In this document: one piece after another, positions 55,201 through 64,000 of the stretch
Position numbering within the stretch: position 1 is the stretch's first letter
Layout: each line of letters starts with the position of its first letter
Source: Laspinema palackyanum D2c
GTDB lineage: Bacteria; Cyanobacteriota; Cyanobacteriia; Cyanobacteriales; Laspinemataceae
Assembly (NCBI RefSeq): GCF_025370875.1
Contig: NZ_JAMXFD010000004.1
Span: 1-64,000 of the forward strand
Length of the DNA stretch: 64,000 bases
Reading direction: 5' to 3'
Position numbers and translations under genes: made by a program
Notes under the pieces: model-generated
What the model was told of the DNA's origin: nothing
The model's input: the letters and a program-made list of their open reading frames with translations, nothing else
The model's database searches: none

Positions 55201-55845
55201 ATGAAAGGACTCGGGATGTTGCACAAGGCACAGGGATATCGGAATCCAAAGGATACCTGGTTTAGTTATTTTGGGGGCGCGACTCAACCCCACCGAACCG
55301 AGGAGATTTCCCCACCTTGCAATCCCCAAGATGGAACGGGGGATAGTCCTTTATCCCTTGCCCAAGCGGGCGATCGCCTGCGAGTCACGCAAATTACTGG
55401 GGGGAGTTCCCTGAAAACCTATCTGGAAGAAATGGGAGTGAGACAGGGGACAGAATTCCTCGTCATCGATCGCAGTGGCAGTGGATCAGCGATTGTCATG
55501 ATGGCCGATTGCCAGATTGGGCTAGGGGCTGGGATGACCGGAAATATCCTTTGTGTGGATTCAACCCAGGGTTACCGAGAGCGCCAGAACCTGCCCAAAA
55601 AAGGGTTAAAAACCCGGTTGCGCGAGATTGCGATCGGTGCCAAAGGGCGAATTATCGGCTATGAATCCACAAATCGCAGCTATAAGCGCCGACTGCTTTC
55701 GATGGGATTAACCCCAGGAACCGAGTTTAAAATTATTCGCCACGCACCCCTAGGCGACCCCACGGAAATCAAGGTACGCGGATTTAGCCTGACCCTGCGG
55801 AAAGACGAAGCCGATGCACTCTGTATAGAAAAGGTAGACCGATGA
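55201..55845 (+). CDS. feoA: FeoA-type protein with two FeoA domains
   Basis: FeoA proteins are small SH3-like partners of FeoB in ferrous iron uptake. This 214-residue version has two such domains: about 55-120 (GDRLRVTQITGG...GVRQGTEFLVI) and about 138-212 (RLLSMGLTPGTEFKIIRHAPLGDPTEIKVRG), the second being the better match. The N-terminal 50 residues look disordered. The last four bases overlap the feoB start (ATGA), so the genes are translationally coupled. Confidence 0.92.
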   Translation: MKGLGMLHKAQGYRNPKDTWFSYFGGATQPHRTEEISPPCNPQDGTGDSPLSLAQAGDRLRVTQITGGSSLKTYLEEMGVRQGTEFLVIDRSGSGSAIVMMADCQIGLGAGMTGNILCVDSTQGYRERQNLPKKGLKTRLREIAIGAKGRIIGYESTNRSYKRRLLSMGLTPGTEFKIIRHAPLGDPTEIKVRGFSLTLRKDEADALCIEKVDR

Positions 55846-58157
55846 AGTACCCCATTATTGGCCTGTTAGGGAACCCGAACTGCGGAAAAACTTGTCTGTT
55901 CAATGCTTTGACCGGATCCAACCAGCGCGTCGGCAACTGGCCGGGAGTCACGGTGGATCGCAAAGATGGCACTTATCGCGACGGGAATCGTGAGATTACC
56001 GTGGTGGATCTGCCTGGGGTATATTGCCTAGATGCGGAAGATGATGAAACGGGACTGGATGAACTGGTGGCCCGGGATTATCTGTTGTCCGGGGAAGCGA
56101 CGGCGATCGTTAATATTGTAGATGCCTCGAATTTAGAGCGAAATTTGTATCTGACAACGCAATTAATCGAGATGCGTCTGCCGATGGTGATCGCCTTGAA
56201 TATGATGGATGTGGCAAAAGAACGGGGGATGAATATTGATCCCGTGCTCTTGTCAGAACGCTTAGGCTGTCCGGTGATACCGATTGTCGCGACCAAAAAG
56301 GAAGGGTTGAGTGCCTTGGGGGATGCGATCGCCCAACAAGTAGACCGTCCCACCCTGCCTCAAGCTTACGTCCCCTATCCAGCGATTCTGGAACAAGCCT
56401 TTTTAGACATTGAAACCGCGATCGCCGACCGGAAAATCACCGTTGCACCGCGATGGGCCGCCCTCAAACTGTTGGAATACGACGATCGCGGCGCATCGGT
56501 TTCCACGGATACCGAACTGGACCGGATCATTGTCACCTACCGGCGCAAAATTCATCAGGTTCTGGAGGAAGACCTGGATATTATTATTGCTGACAGTCGG
56601 TATAGTTACATTCACCAAATTACCCAAGGAGTCACCGAACGCCAGGGAGAAGTGAGTGCAAGTATGACCGAAAAACTTGATCGCATTGTCCTGGATCGCT
56701 GGTTAGGGATTCCCATCTTTTTAGGGGTGATGTATCTGATGTTTTTGTTTACCATCAACATCAGCAGCGCCTTTATTGACTTTTTTGAGATTCTCACTGG
56801 GGCTATCTTTGTGGACGGATTGGGCCGATTCCTAGCCAATATTGGTACTCCAGGATGGTTGGTGGCCCTGCTGGCCGATGGCGCAGGAGGCGGGATTCAA
56901 ACGGTTTCCACCTTTATTCCCGTGATTGGATTCTTGTTTTTGTTCCTGTCGGTTTTGGAAGATTCTGGATATATGGCCCGGGCCGCCTTTGTTATGGATC
57001 GGTTCATGCGATTTGTGGGACTGCCAGGGAAATCCTTTGTGCCGATGTTGGTGGGATTTGGCTGTAATGTGCCGGGGATCATGTCCAGTCGCACCTTGGA
57101 AAATCCGCGCGATCGCCTCCTCACCATCGCCATGAATCCCTTTATGTCCTGTGGGGCTAGATTACCTGTGTATGCCTTATTTGCCGCTGCCTTTTTCCCC
57201 GTCGCCGGTCAAAATATTGTCTTCGGATTATATATTATTGGCGTACTCGCTGCGGTGGTGACGGGGTTAGTGTTGAAGCAGACCCTGTTGCAGGGAAAAC
57301 CCTCCACCTTTGTTATGGAACTCCCTCCCTATCACCTGCCCAGCTTGCGCGGGGTGGCGATTCATACCTGGGACCGCCTCCAAGGGTTTATCTTGAAAGC
57401 GGGTCAAATTATCATCATTATGGTGATGGTTCTGGGGTTGTTAAATTCCGTGGGGGTTGACGGGTCATTTGGGAACCAAGACAGCGATCGCTCAATTTTG
57501 AGTGTCACCAGTCAAGCGATTACCCCAGTCCTCTCCCCGATGGGAATCCAGCGCGAAAACTGGCCCGCTACCGTGGGGATTTTTACCGGGGTTTTTGCGA
57601 AAGAGGCGTTAGTGGGGACTTTGGATTCTTTGTATAGTAACATGGCGCGACAACGGGCGACTGGGCAGGATGAAGCAACGGCAGAGGAATTTGACTTTTG
57701 GGGACAAGTCCAAGAAGCATTTGCCTCAATTCCGGCCAATTTAGCCAAAGTTCCGGCAGCGTTGCTTGATCCCCTCGGTTTAAATATCCAAGACTCCTTG
57801 GACCGTGAGGAGAGGGGCGCACAAACGGGAATTGTCGCGGGTACGTTTGGGGAAATGAACGCGCGTTTTCAGGGCCAAGCCAGTGCTTTTGCTTATCTGT
57901 TGTTCGTTCTTTTATATTCTCCCTGTGTTTCTGCCATTGCGGCGATTCATCGCGAAACCAGTCTGCGATGGACCTTGTTTGTGGCCTTCTGGTGCACTGG
58001 GTTGGCTTATGGTAGTGCGGTGATGTTCTATCAAGTGGCAACATTCTCACAACACGCGATCGCCTCCCTCTTGTGGATTGTGGGGGTGGTGCTATTTGCT
58101 GTTGCCAGTGTTGTCTTGATGAAACTCTCTCGACCCGTTGTGCCGGTTAAGGGATGA
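55842..58157 (+). CDS. feoB: Ferrous iron transporter FeoB
   Basis: The 771-residue inner-membrane protein imports Fe2+. The N-terminal G domain has G1 GNPNCGKT (10-17), G2 T in GVTVDRKDG, G3 DLPGVY and G4 NMMD. A helical linker is followed by the membrane domain with two Gate motifs: GFGCNVPGIMSSRTLE and, later, YSPCVSAIAAI. Both Gate Cys are present. Length is typical. It overlaps feoA by four bases and is followed by feoC. Confidence 0.97.
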   Translation: MKYPIIGLLGNPNCGKTCLFNALTGSNQRVGNWPGVTVDRKDGTYRDGNREITVVDLPGVYCLDAEDDETGLDELVARDYLLSGEATAIVNIVDASNLERNLYLTTQLIEMRLPMVIALNMMDVAKERGMNIDPVLLSERLGCPVIPIVATKKEGLSALGDAIAQQVDRPTLPQAYVPYPAILEQAFLDIETAIADRKITVAPRWAALKLLEYDDRGASVSTDTELDRIIVTYRRKIHQVLEEDLDIIIADSRYSYIHQITQGVTERQGEVSASMTEKLDRIVLDRWLGIPIFLGVMYLMFLFTINISSAFIDFFEILTGAIFVDGLGRFLANIGTPGWLVALLADGAGGGIQTVSTFIPVIGFLFLFLSVLEDSGYMARAAFVMDRFMRFVGLPGKSFVPMLVGFGCNVPGIMSSRTLENPRDRLLTIAMNPFMSCGARLPVYALFAAAFFPVAGQNIVFGLYIIGVLAAVVTGLVLKQTLLQGKPSTFVMELPPYHLPSLRGVAIHTWDRLQGFILKAGQIIIIMVMVLGLLNSVGVDGSFGNQDSDRSILSVTSQAITPVLSPMGIQRENWPATVGIFTGVFAKEALVGTLDSLYSNMARQRATGQDEATAEEFDFWGQVQEAFASIPANLAKVPAALLDPLGLNIQDSLDREERGAQTGIVAGTFGEMNARFQGQASAFAYLLFVLLYSPCVSAIAAIHRETSLRWTLFVAFWCTGLAYGSAVMFYQVATFSQHAIASLLWIVGVVLFAVASVVLMKLSRPVVPVKG

Positions 58158-58295
58158 AGGCGATCGGCAGCAGAAATAACCGGATGAGCGAGGGTTTAGA
58201 ATTGAGGCAAATCTGTTTACCCCATCCCTTAATTATAATGAACTCGATCACGGTTTTAAAAGGATGCGTTCCCTCTTCCAGATGAGTCAGGAAAG

Positions 58296-58565
58296 ATGAT
58301 ATTAACGGAAATTCAAACCTATTTATCTCAACAGGGTCAAGCCTCCCTGGGACAACTGGAACAGCATTTTCATGTTAGTTCTAATGCCTTGAGTCCCATG
58401 TTAGAGAAACTGATTCGGAAAGGGCGGGTGCAAAAGATAGTTTCCTCGAATCGTTGTGGCAGTTGTGGCAGTTGCGCCCCAGAGACCTTGATTATTTATT
58501 ACTGGGTAAAAGGTGATTGCTTCTCCACTGAACCCCTCTCTCCCGCTTGTCCTCATTCGGGATAA
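58296..58565 (+). CDS. feoC: FeoC-like protein with Cys cluster
   Basis: The 89-residue protein has a winged-helix N-terminal region (ILTEIQTYLSQQGQASLGQLEQHF, with LEKLIRKGRVQKI) and then CGSCGSC, as in FeoC proteins that carry an oxygen-sensitive Fe-S cluster. FeoC either regulates transcription or protects FeoB from proteolysis. A further Cys lies in GDCFS and SPACPHSG. It is 138 bp downstream of feoB, same strand. A strong hairpin follows. Confidence 0.85.
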   Translation: MILTEIQTYLSQQGQASLGQLEQHFHVSSNALSPMLEKLIRKGRVQKIVSSNRCGSCGSCAPETLIIYYWVKGDCFSTEPLSPACPHSG

Positions 58566-58571
58566 AGGAAT

Positions 58572-58617
58572 TTATTGAGAGGGTTTGTCAAGCGGACATG
58601 ACAAACCCTCTCAATAA
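58572..58617. terminator. Perfect 19-bp-stem hairpin after feoC
   Basis: Arms 58572-58590 and 58599-58617 are exact complements around an 8-base loop. It begins six bases after the feoC stop. There is no T tract, but its position suggests transcript end or stabilisation. Confidence 0.7.
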
Positions 58618-58631
58618 ACTCCAGGACCCAC

Positions 58632-58853
58632 AGGACAAGAAACCGGGTTTCTGACCCTTATTTGGTGCGAATTACCAGAAATGCTGCTAAGAAACCCGCT
58701 TTCTAACCATTGCTGTATCACTCAAACTAGGACTACACCTCCAGGACAAGAAACCGGGTTTCTGGCCTAGATTGGGTGTGAATTGCCAGAAATGTTGCTA
58801 AGAAACCCGGTTTCTAACCATTGCTGTATCACCCGACTCGATTGAGTAACCTG
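58632..58853. repeat. Two tandem copies of a 111-bp unit with AAACCCGGTTTC palindromes
   Basis: Copies start at 58632 and 58743; each has GAAACCGGGTTTC near its left end and AGAAACCCG-TTTCT near its right end. Related single copies occur near 24150-24215, 38096-38165 and 60088-60165. The rest of 58854-59095 has no gene. Confidence 0.85.
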
Positions 58854-59095
58854 GCAACGATAAAAAATTACTGGTATTTGTTCTCAATAAACAAAATTGA
58901 GCTGATTTAATGGTATCAGAAAATCGGACAGAAGTGCTGGTATTAAAGTTTTGTTAACAATCCCGAAAACCCTTGCTAAAATCCAGACAAAGTTTTATTC
59001 TAAGACTAAAGAGTTTTATCCAGGGTGAACTTTTAGTCCTCAAGCCATCGGCGATAACGGATTGAAAAATACCCGGGGCTAGGGGAGGAAAGGGA

Positions 59096-60082
59096 ATGGT
59101 CAGTCAAACGGCAACCACTGGAACCGGAACTGTTAAATTAGTTCAGGCAGTTGAGGGCTGTGTGCAATTGCGCGCAGGGGATAGCACGGGTATTCTTTAC
59201 CTGAATCTGCTCGGGCAACAGGTGGGACAAGAACCGGGAATCGTGGCGGTTTCTACGGAGGAAAAAACGGGGGATTTAATTATTGTCTTCAATCCTCATG
59301 TTATTCCCCTGATTCAGGTGATAGAAATGCTGCAAGGGTGGGGAATTTCTGGGATAAAAAGCGACCAGGACCCGGTAAAGCAAGTGGGGAATTTTCTACT
59401 CCATCATCAAGAATTGGAGACATTAGCCCCGATGATTGCCGGGATGTTGGTGACTCAGACGCTGAAACTGCGGGGGGGATGGGCGTTACTGGGGAATGTG
59501 ATAGCGGCGAGTGTGACACGACAGGCGATCGCCCAATTGGAGCAAAACTCCACCGATGCTGCTGTGGTAAGGGTTCCCTCCGTGGCAACTCCGGCAGCAA
59601 CTGCCCCTCAATCAGCGGTGAAAGCGCCATCCGGGATGGGAGTCGAAATCGTTCATGCCATTCCAGGACGAGTGCGGTTGCGCCTGCCCAAAATTGCCCA
59701 GGATAGCACTTGTGCCAGTCGCCTCCAAACTGCGATATCCGCCCAACCCGAAGTTACCGAAATCCGCCTCAATCCTCTCACCGCCTCGATTGTGGTTCAG
59801 TATGAAATTGCTGCCGGATTAGATGAATCCTGGCGATCGCACCTAGTGGAGATGATTCAAGAGGCGATCGCCGATTCCTTACCCCAGGAAACCCCCACCC
59901 TAGAACGCAATTCCCTGGAAGAACCTGACTATCCCGAAGAAACCCCAGGCGTCGCCGAAGTAGAACCTGAGAGGATTCTAGCCCAGGATGCAGACGAGGA
60001 TGCCTTGAATTATTTTAACCCTTGTTTTGCTCGGGCCTTTGTGAATGCCATGATGAATCGGTTTATGGGGGCGTCGGTGTAA
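59096..60082 (+). CDS. HMA-like metal-binding-fold protein linked to the P-type ATPase
   Basis: The 328-residue product has a small N-terminal domain, one hydrophobic stretch (MIAGMLVTQTLKL...GWALLGNVIAAS), and a C-terminal HMA_2-like domain (VEIVHAIPGRVRLRLPKIAQD, then ..VTEIRLNPLTASIVVQYE). The CxxC metal motif of true HMA domains is absent. An almost identical VHAIPGRVRFRVPRL block opens the P-type ATPase encoded next, so the two are probably partners. It starts with ATG 59096 after AGGGGAGGAAAGGG. A repeat of the AAACCCGGTTTC type lies between the two genes. Confidence 0.8.
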   Translation: MVSQTATTGTGTVKLVQAVEGCVQLRAGDSTGILYLNLLGQQVGQEPGIVAVSTEEKTGDLIIVFNPHVIPLIQVIEMLQGWGISGIKSDQDPVKQVGNFLLHHQELETLAPMIAGMLVTQTLKLRGGWALLGNVIAASVTRQAIAQLEQNSTDAAVVRVPSVATPAATAPQSAVKAPSGMGVEIVHAIPGRVRLRLPKIAQDSTCASRLQTAISAQPEVTEIRLNPLTASIVVQYEIAAGLDESWRSHLVEMIQEAIADSLPQETPTLERNSLEEPDYPEETPGVAEVEPERILAQDADEDALNYFNPCFARAFVNAMMNRFMGASV

Positions 60083-60201
60083 TCGCACAGGTTAGAAACC
60101 GGGTTTCTTCACAAAAACTGTGGCAATTCACAACAATTTACGCCAGAAAGCCAGTTTCTTGTCCTGTCGTGCTCGCTGTAATCGCACCTAGGAGAACAAA
60201 A

Positions 60202-62475
60202 ATGAGAGCAGATATAGAAATTTGGAACAAACCAGGCAATCCCCTCGCCGAAGTGACCCAGACTTGGGTTGCTTGTACCTTGGTTCATGCCATCCCCGGA
60301 CGAGTCAGGTTTAGAGTCCCTCGCCTCGCGCGCGATCGCCCCTACGCCGATCGCCTGGAACAAGCAATGGCAAGTCAACCCGGGGTGATACAAGTACGCG
60401 TGAATCTCACTGCTGCCTCCATCGCTATTCATTACCAAACCCAGGGAATGAGCGATGAAAGAATGCGATCGCAATTGGTGAAAGTGATTCAACAAACCGG
60501 GCAACTCCAGCAGTCCCCGGGACGTGAGAGCAACCCCGTCATTCCTGAACTTCCGGCAACGGAACCCGAGAGTCATGATATCATATTGCCTGCCATTGCC
60601 ACCCTATTGGCGATTCTAGGCGGTCCCCTAGGATTGCCGATTCCGCGAACCCTCATGGGGGGAAGCGTTGCCTGGGCTGCTTTACCCGTGGCTAAACGGG
60701 CGATCGCCAGTATTGTAGCCGAACGCCGACTGAATATCGACTGCTTGGATTTGATGGCGATCGCCCTGTCATCCCTGCGCGGAAATTTGCTCACCCCTGC
60801 CTTAGTCATGACCCTGCATGAAGTCGGGGATACCATCCGCGATCGCACCGCCCGGTCCTCTGCCGCCCGCACTGCGGACCTCATGGACACCATCGGACGC
60901 TTTGCCTGGGTGGAACGCCACGGGGAAAAACAGCAAATTCCCGCCACCGACGTGGAAATTGGGGAAACCGTCATAGTCTATCCTGGGGAACAAATTCCCG
61001 TGGATGGGATTGTCTTACAGGGAACCGCCACCATTGATCGCCAGAAACTCACCGGCGAATCCATGCCGATTGTTGCTGAAAAGGGAACTCAGGTTTATGC
61101 CTCCACCCTCCTGCGGTCCGGGGAATTGTATATCCAAGCGGAACGAGTCGGGGCCGCCACCCGGGCAGCAGCGAGTTTGGAATTAGTGAGAAAAGCTCCA
61201 GTCCATGATACTCGCATGGAAAATTACGCCGCCAACATCGCCGATCGCGCTGTCTTACCTGCGGGAATCTGGGCCGCTCTGGTGTGGGCCCTGACTCGGG
61301 ACCCGGGACGGGCGGCAGCGATTCTCACTTTAGACTTTGTGACGGGAATTCGCGTTTCCGTCCCCACCAGCTTTATGGCAGCCCTAACTCATGCCACAAG
61401 ACATGGGATTTTAATCCGCAGTGGACGCGCCTTGGAACAATTAGCCGAAGTCGATACGGTGGTATTTGACAAAACCGGCACCCTCACTCAAGGGAATCTG
61501 TCTGTAGTTCGGATTACCACCGCATCGGAAGCAATTTCCGAGGAGGAAGTGCTAGAACTGGCTGCGGCAGCGGAACAACGGATTTCTCACCCGGTAGCTG
61601 AGGCGATTGTGGCGGAGGCTCAGAACCGGGGAGTGAGACTCTTGTCTCGGGGAGAATGGCACTATGAGGTGGGTTTGGGCATTCAGGCGGAGATTGAAGG
61701 GCGCAGGGTGTTAGTCGGTAGCGATCGCTTCTTGCGCCAGTCTGGAGTGACGGTGGACTGTCTGACGGATCAGGAACGGCGATGCGATCGGGGATTGGAC
61801 TGTGAGCAATCAGATTGTGCGCTCAATGTCAACTGTTCTTTAATTTACGTTGCTTGTGAGGGCAAATTCCAAGGCGTCATCGAATATGCGGACCCCCTGC
61901 GCCGGGAAACGCCCACAGTGATTCAACGGTTGCAGTCAGAATATCACATTCAGGTGCAGATGCTCACCGGAGATGAACGTCCCCGCGCCCTTGCTGTTGC
62001 CGAAAAACTGGGGATTCCCGCCTGTCATACCCATGCCGAAGCCTTTCCCGAACAAAAAGCCGCCCTCGTGCGTGAATTACATGAATCGGGGAAAACCGTT
62101 GCCTTTGTGGGGGATGGGTTAAATGATTCCGTTGCCTTAGCTTATGCGGATCTGTCCGTGTCCTTTGCCAACGGATCCGATGTAGCCCGAGAAACCGCTG
62201 ATGTGGTGTTGATGGAGAACAATTTATCTGGGTTGCTAGATGCGATCGCGATCGCCAAGGAAACCCAGCATATTATACAGCAAAATACCACCTTAGTAGT
62301 CGGACCGAATTTAGCCGCCTTGGTTTTAGCATCCACCTTCGGACTGCACCCCTTAGCTGCCACCGTCGTACACAACGGTTCAGCGATCGCCGCTGGATTA
62401 AACGGGTTACGTCCTCTGATGCACAGAGATCCCCCGCGATCGGCATCAGAAAAGACCGAACCCAATCGGAATTAA
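60202..62475 (+). CDS. P1B-like heavy-metal P-type ATPase without CPx motif
   Basis: The ATG at 60202 (MRADIEIWNKPG) has AGGAGA eight bases upstream and gives 757 residues; the frame runs on to 60022 but overlaps the previous gene. The N-terminal VHAIPGRVRFRVPRL domain is HMA-like without CxxC. P-type hallmarks are GESMPI, DKTGTLTQ (phosphorylated Asp423) and GDGLNDSVALAYADL. In membrane helix 6, the CPC/SPC-type metal motif is replaced by DFVTGIRVSVPTS (about 378-390), so the ion is unusual or unknown. A Cys-rich insert (C..GLDCEQSDC..NVNC, about 528-550) lies in the nucleotide domain. Clustered with feoABC. Confidence 0.88.
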   Translation: MRADIEIWNKPGNPLAEVTQTWVACTLVHAIPGRVRFRVPRLARDRPYADRLEQAMASQPGVIQVRVNLTAASIAIHYQTQGMSDERMRSQLVKVIQQTGQLQQSPGRESNPVIPELPATEPESHDIILPAIATLLAILGGPLGLPIPRTLMGGSVAWAALPVAKRAIASIVAERRLNIDCLDLMAIALSSLRGNLLTPALVMTLHEVGDTIRDRTARSSAARTADLMDTIGRFAWVERHGEKQQIPATDVEIGETVIVYPGEQIPVDGIVLQGTATIDRQKLTGESMPIVAEKGTQVYASTLLRSGELYIQAERVGAATRAAASLELVRKAPVHDTRMENYAANIADRAVLPAGIWAALVWALTRDPGRAAAILTLDFVTGIRVSVPTSFMAALTHATRHGILIRSGRALEQLAEVDTVVFDKTGTLTQGNLSVVRITTASEAISEEEVLELAAAAEQRISHPVAEAIVAEAQNRGVRLLSRGEWHYEVGLGIQAEIEGRRVLVGSDRFLRQSGVTVDCLTDQERRCDRGLDCEQSDCALNVNCSLIYVACEGKFQGVIEYADPLRRETPTVIQRLQSEYHIQVQMLTGDERPRALAVAEKLGIPACHTHAEAFPEQKAALVRELHESGKTVAFVGDGLNDSVALAYADLSVSFANGSDVARETADVVLMENNLSGLLDAIAIAKETQHIIQQNTTLVVGPNLAALVLASTFGLHPLAATVVHNGSAIAAGLNGLRPLMHRDPPRSASEKTEPNRN

Positions 62476-62506
62476 TACCCCTTACCCTTACTGGAGGAAT
62501 TGTATC

Positions 62507-62824
62507 ATGGGACTCATTCATTGGAAACAAGCCGGAATCCAACAACATCTCACGGAAATGATGGAAGCGGGAAAAGGAGGACGAGCGATCGCCTTGGGAA
62601 TCGGTGCAGTAGTCCTTGCGCCCATTTTATTACCTGCGATCGGCAAAGTCGCTAAACCCATCGCCAAAGCGACCCTAAAAAATGGCATTACCCTCTATGA
62701 AAAAGGCAAAGTTGCTGTTGCGGAAGCCAACGAAGTCTGGGAAGATATTTTAGCAGAAGCTAAAGCCGAAGCAATGGCTCAATCCCATCAAATGCCCAAC
62801 TCTGAACCGCCCAATAAAGGATAA
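62507..62824 (+). CDS. DUF5132-family membrane protein
   Basis: The 105-residue protein has an N-terminal amphipathic region, one hydrophobic segment (AIALGIGAVVLAPILLPAIG) and a helical tail (KNGITLYEKGKVAVAEANEVWEDI) typical of DUF5132, found beside cyanobacterial P-type ATPases. It lies 31 bp downstream of the ATPase gene and is cotranscribed; TGGAGGAA lies close to its ATG. It could be a small subunit or accessory of that pump. Confidence 0.8.
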   Translation: MGLIHWKQAGIQQHLTEMMEAGKGGRAIALGIGAVVLAPILLPAIGKVAKPIAKATLKNGITLYEKGKVAVAEANEVWEDILAEAKAEAMAQSHQMPNSEPPNKG

Positions 62825-62825
62825 C

Positions 62826-63110
62826 CTCAAATCCGCCGGGGGTTTAAACTAAAGTCGGTTAAAACTGAGATCTTGCACCATTCTCAACACCGCCGGGGGT
62901 TTGAACCTTTTAGCCTCTACGGCGGGGGATAAATCCCCCGCCTCATAGCTAAAGTCGGTTAAAAACCGACTGCAAGTCGGATACAGTGGTGTTTTTAGTC
63001 GGTTTCAACCGACTTGAGCTGTTAGGCGGGGGATTTATCCCCCGCCGGTTGTTGCAACTTCAGTCGTTCTCTTAGTTCGTAGTAACGACTTCAGTCGTTC
63101 TCTTAATTCC
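62826..63110. repeat. Two-palindrome repeats and solo GTAGTAACGACTTCAGTCG core
   Basis: Three to four copies of the GGCGGGGG..CCCCCGCC / GTCGGTT..AACCGAC repeats followed by one complete copy of the 31-33-bp core near 63079-63105. Confidence 0.85.
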
Positions 63111-63140
63111 CCATCACAACCTCAATCATTCCCACCCCCA

Positions 63141-63791
63141 TCAAATCCCACAAAACCCTTTAATTGCCTCCCAAATCTCCGGCATCACATTTCCCAACCC
63201 ATGATCGCTATCCAATTCTACCTGCTTCACCCAAGGACGAGAAGTGACAAATCGACGACTTGCCTCAACCGGAATCACCTCATCTTTAACCCCATGTAAA
63301 ATCAAAGTCGGTAGCTGTCGCTGCAACTGATTCTCAACGTAACCTTGAGCATCTAAGATAAATTGATAACTCAGGGGAATTTCCCGCTTTTCCCCATAAT
63401 GATAAATTGGCAAATACCCCTGTTCTTGCCAAAATTCAAGCCGTTTAGGACCTAAACTCGCCATCCAATGACTCAGGAATTCAAAGGCAGGGGCTAATAA
63501 AACCAGGCGATCGACTTGGGGATATCGTTCCGCTAACCAGGCAGAAGTCAGTCCCCCAAAACTTGAGCCAATTAGGGTAACTGTAGCCGGTTCCGGGGGA
63601 AATTCCCTCGCTACTTGTTCCAGTTGGCGGGTCAGAGTCAGATGGGAAAAATCCCCGTGATTGAGATTGGGAATCGTCAGAGGAATTGATATTTCAGTAA
63701 AGCGACGCCGGAGATAATTTGCCTTGAATGAATCAGGACTTGATGCAAATCCATGTAAATAAATGTAAGTTCGCGGTAATGGTTGAGTCAT
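63141..63791 (-). CDS. YqiA/YcfP-type alpha/beta hydrolase
   Basis: The 216-residue enzyme has the YqiA-type start YLHGFASSPDSFKA, nucleophile elbow GSSFGG (Ser77), acid in HGVKDEVIP and His in DSDHGLG, so the triad is complete. YqiA-like esterases cleave short acyl or CoA esters; the native substrate is unknown. Length is typical. ATG start at 63791. Confidence 0.9.
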   Translation of the reverse strand: MTQPLPRTYIYLHGFASSPDSFKANYLRRRFTEISIPLTIPNLNHGDFSHLTLTRQLEQVAREFPPEPATVTLIGSSFGGLTSAWLAERYPQVDRLVLLAPAFEFLSHWMASLGPKRLEFWQEQGYLPIYHYGEKREIPLSYQFILDAQGYVENQLQRQLPTLILHGVKDEVIPVEASRRFVTSRPWVKQVELDSDHGLGNVMPEIWEAIKGFCGI

Positions 63792-63810
63792 GCTTAAATA
63801 TCCTTTGCAA

Positions 63811-64000
63811 ACGTTCGTAGTGAATCCTTGATGGAGTCATTTTAAGATAACCCCTTCAGGGGTTACTACAAACGTTCGTAGTGAATCCTTGATGGAGTCA
63901 TTTTAAGATAACCCTTGAAGGGGTTACTACAAACGTTCGTAGTGAATCCTTGATGGAGTCATTTTAAGATAACCCCTTCAGGGGTTACTACAAACGTTTG
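63811..64000. repeat. Three tandem copies of a 61-bp unit
   Basis: Units start at 63811, 63872 and 63933 (ACGTTCGTAGTGAATCCTTG). Each contains AACCCCTTCAGGGGTT and GACTCCATCAAGG-type inverted repeats; the window ends inside or just after the third unit, so the array may continue. Confidence 0.9.

Overview
The window is a chromosomal segment of a cyanobacterium, probably a large filamentous Oscillatoriales-type organism. Three things point there. The HIP1 octamer GCGATCGC occurs throughout. There are many genes of cyanobacteria-typical families (GUN4, DUF1815, DUF2839, DUF1517, DUF6679, ExoD, short-type AhcY, two-domain FeoA, pentapeptide-repeat proteins). Intergenic space is wide and full of small palindromic repeats. 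A Laspinema/Oscillatoria-like genus is my inference from overall feel, not proven. I see no rRNA, tRNA or CRISPR array.

Layout. 0-3.1 kb: a NACHT/NB-ARC-like TPR protein with a damaged P-loop. 3.1-4.2 kb: three tandem 266-bp repeats. 4.2-5.5 kb: hisH divergent from a pyroglutamyl-peptidase-like gene. 5.8-9.4 kb: the Anbu neighbourhood (circularly permuted ATP-grasp, alpha-E protein, Anbu peptidase) without its usual transglutaminase. 9.7-15.2 kb: a minus-strand run of six unfamiliar genes (membrane/coiled-coil pentapeptide protein, two paralogous coiled-coil proteins, three small unknowns), divergent from an XRE regulator plus ImmA/IrrE peptidase at 15.4-16.5 kb. This is the best candidate for an undescribed system. 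16.5-24 kb: a peptidoglycan-binding-repeat protein, a double GUN4 protein, ahcY with a long leader, exoD, a small SH3-like protein and a solitary AT-rich m5C methyltransferase beside a permease relic. 24-28.2 kb: MarR/GbsR regulator, membrane fusion protein and MacB-like permease. 28.6-35.5 kb: a DinG-like protein with degenerate Walker motifs, an Arg/Ser-rich lipoprotein, DUF1517, and two tandem paralogous pentapeptide proteins. 36-45.5 kb: tyrA, a candidate structured RNA, DUF6679, an MBL/beta-CASP protein, DUF2839, DUF1815, an epoxide-hydrolase-like enzyme, a creatininase-family enzyme and a secreted protein. 45.6-48 kb: a GAF-GAF histidine kinase. 49-54.6 kb: a GNAT gene and a 1.33-kb ISAzo13-like element that truncates a flavoprotein gene and abuts a CobW metallochaperone, then a broken Uma2 gene and an alpha/beta-hydrolase homologue lacking its nucleophile. 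55.2-62.8 kb: a metal block, feoA-feoB-feoC followed by an HMA-like protein, a P-type ATPase and a DUF5132 protein. 63.1-64 kb: a YqiA-like hydrolase and a 61-bp tandem repeat.

Functional links. The FeoABC and P-type ATPase genes make a metal-transport island. CobW, 3 kb upstream, is also a metal chaperone. MarR, membrane fusion protein and permease form an efflux unit whose ATPase must be elsewhere. The XRE/ImmA pair is placed to control the neighbouring divergent unknown operon.

Repeats are the other main theme. A family of about 170-bp elements (three copies at 8.5, 30.4 and 43.6 kb) has terminal inverted repeats and two internal hairpins, one of which shows a compensatory base-pair change. 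A TAGGGGC-type palindrome has inserted in frame into a coding sequence at 17.4 kb. Tandem arrays with units of 31-33, 61, 111, 130 and 266 bp fill many gaps.
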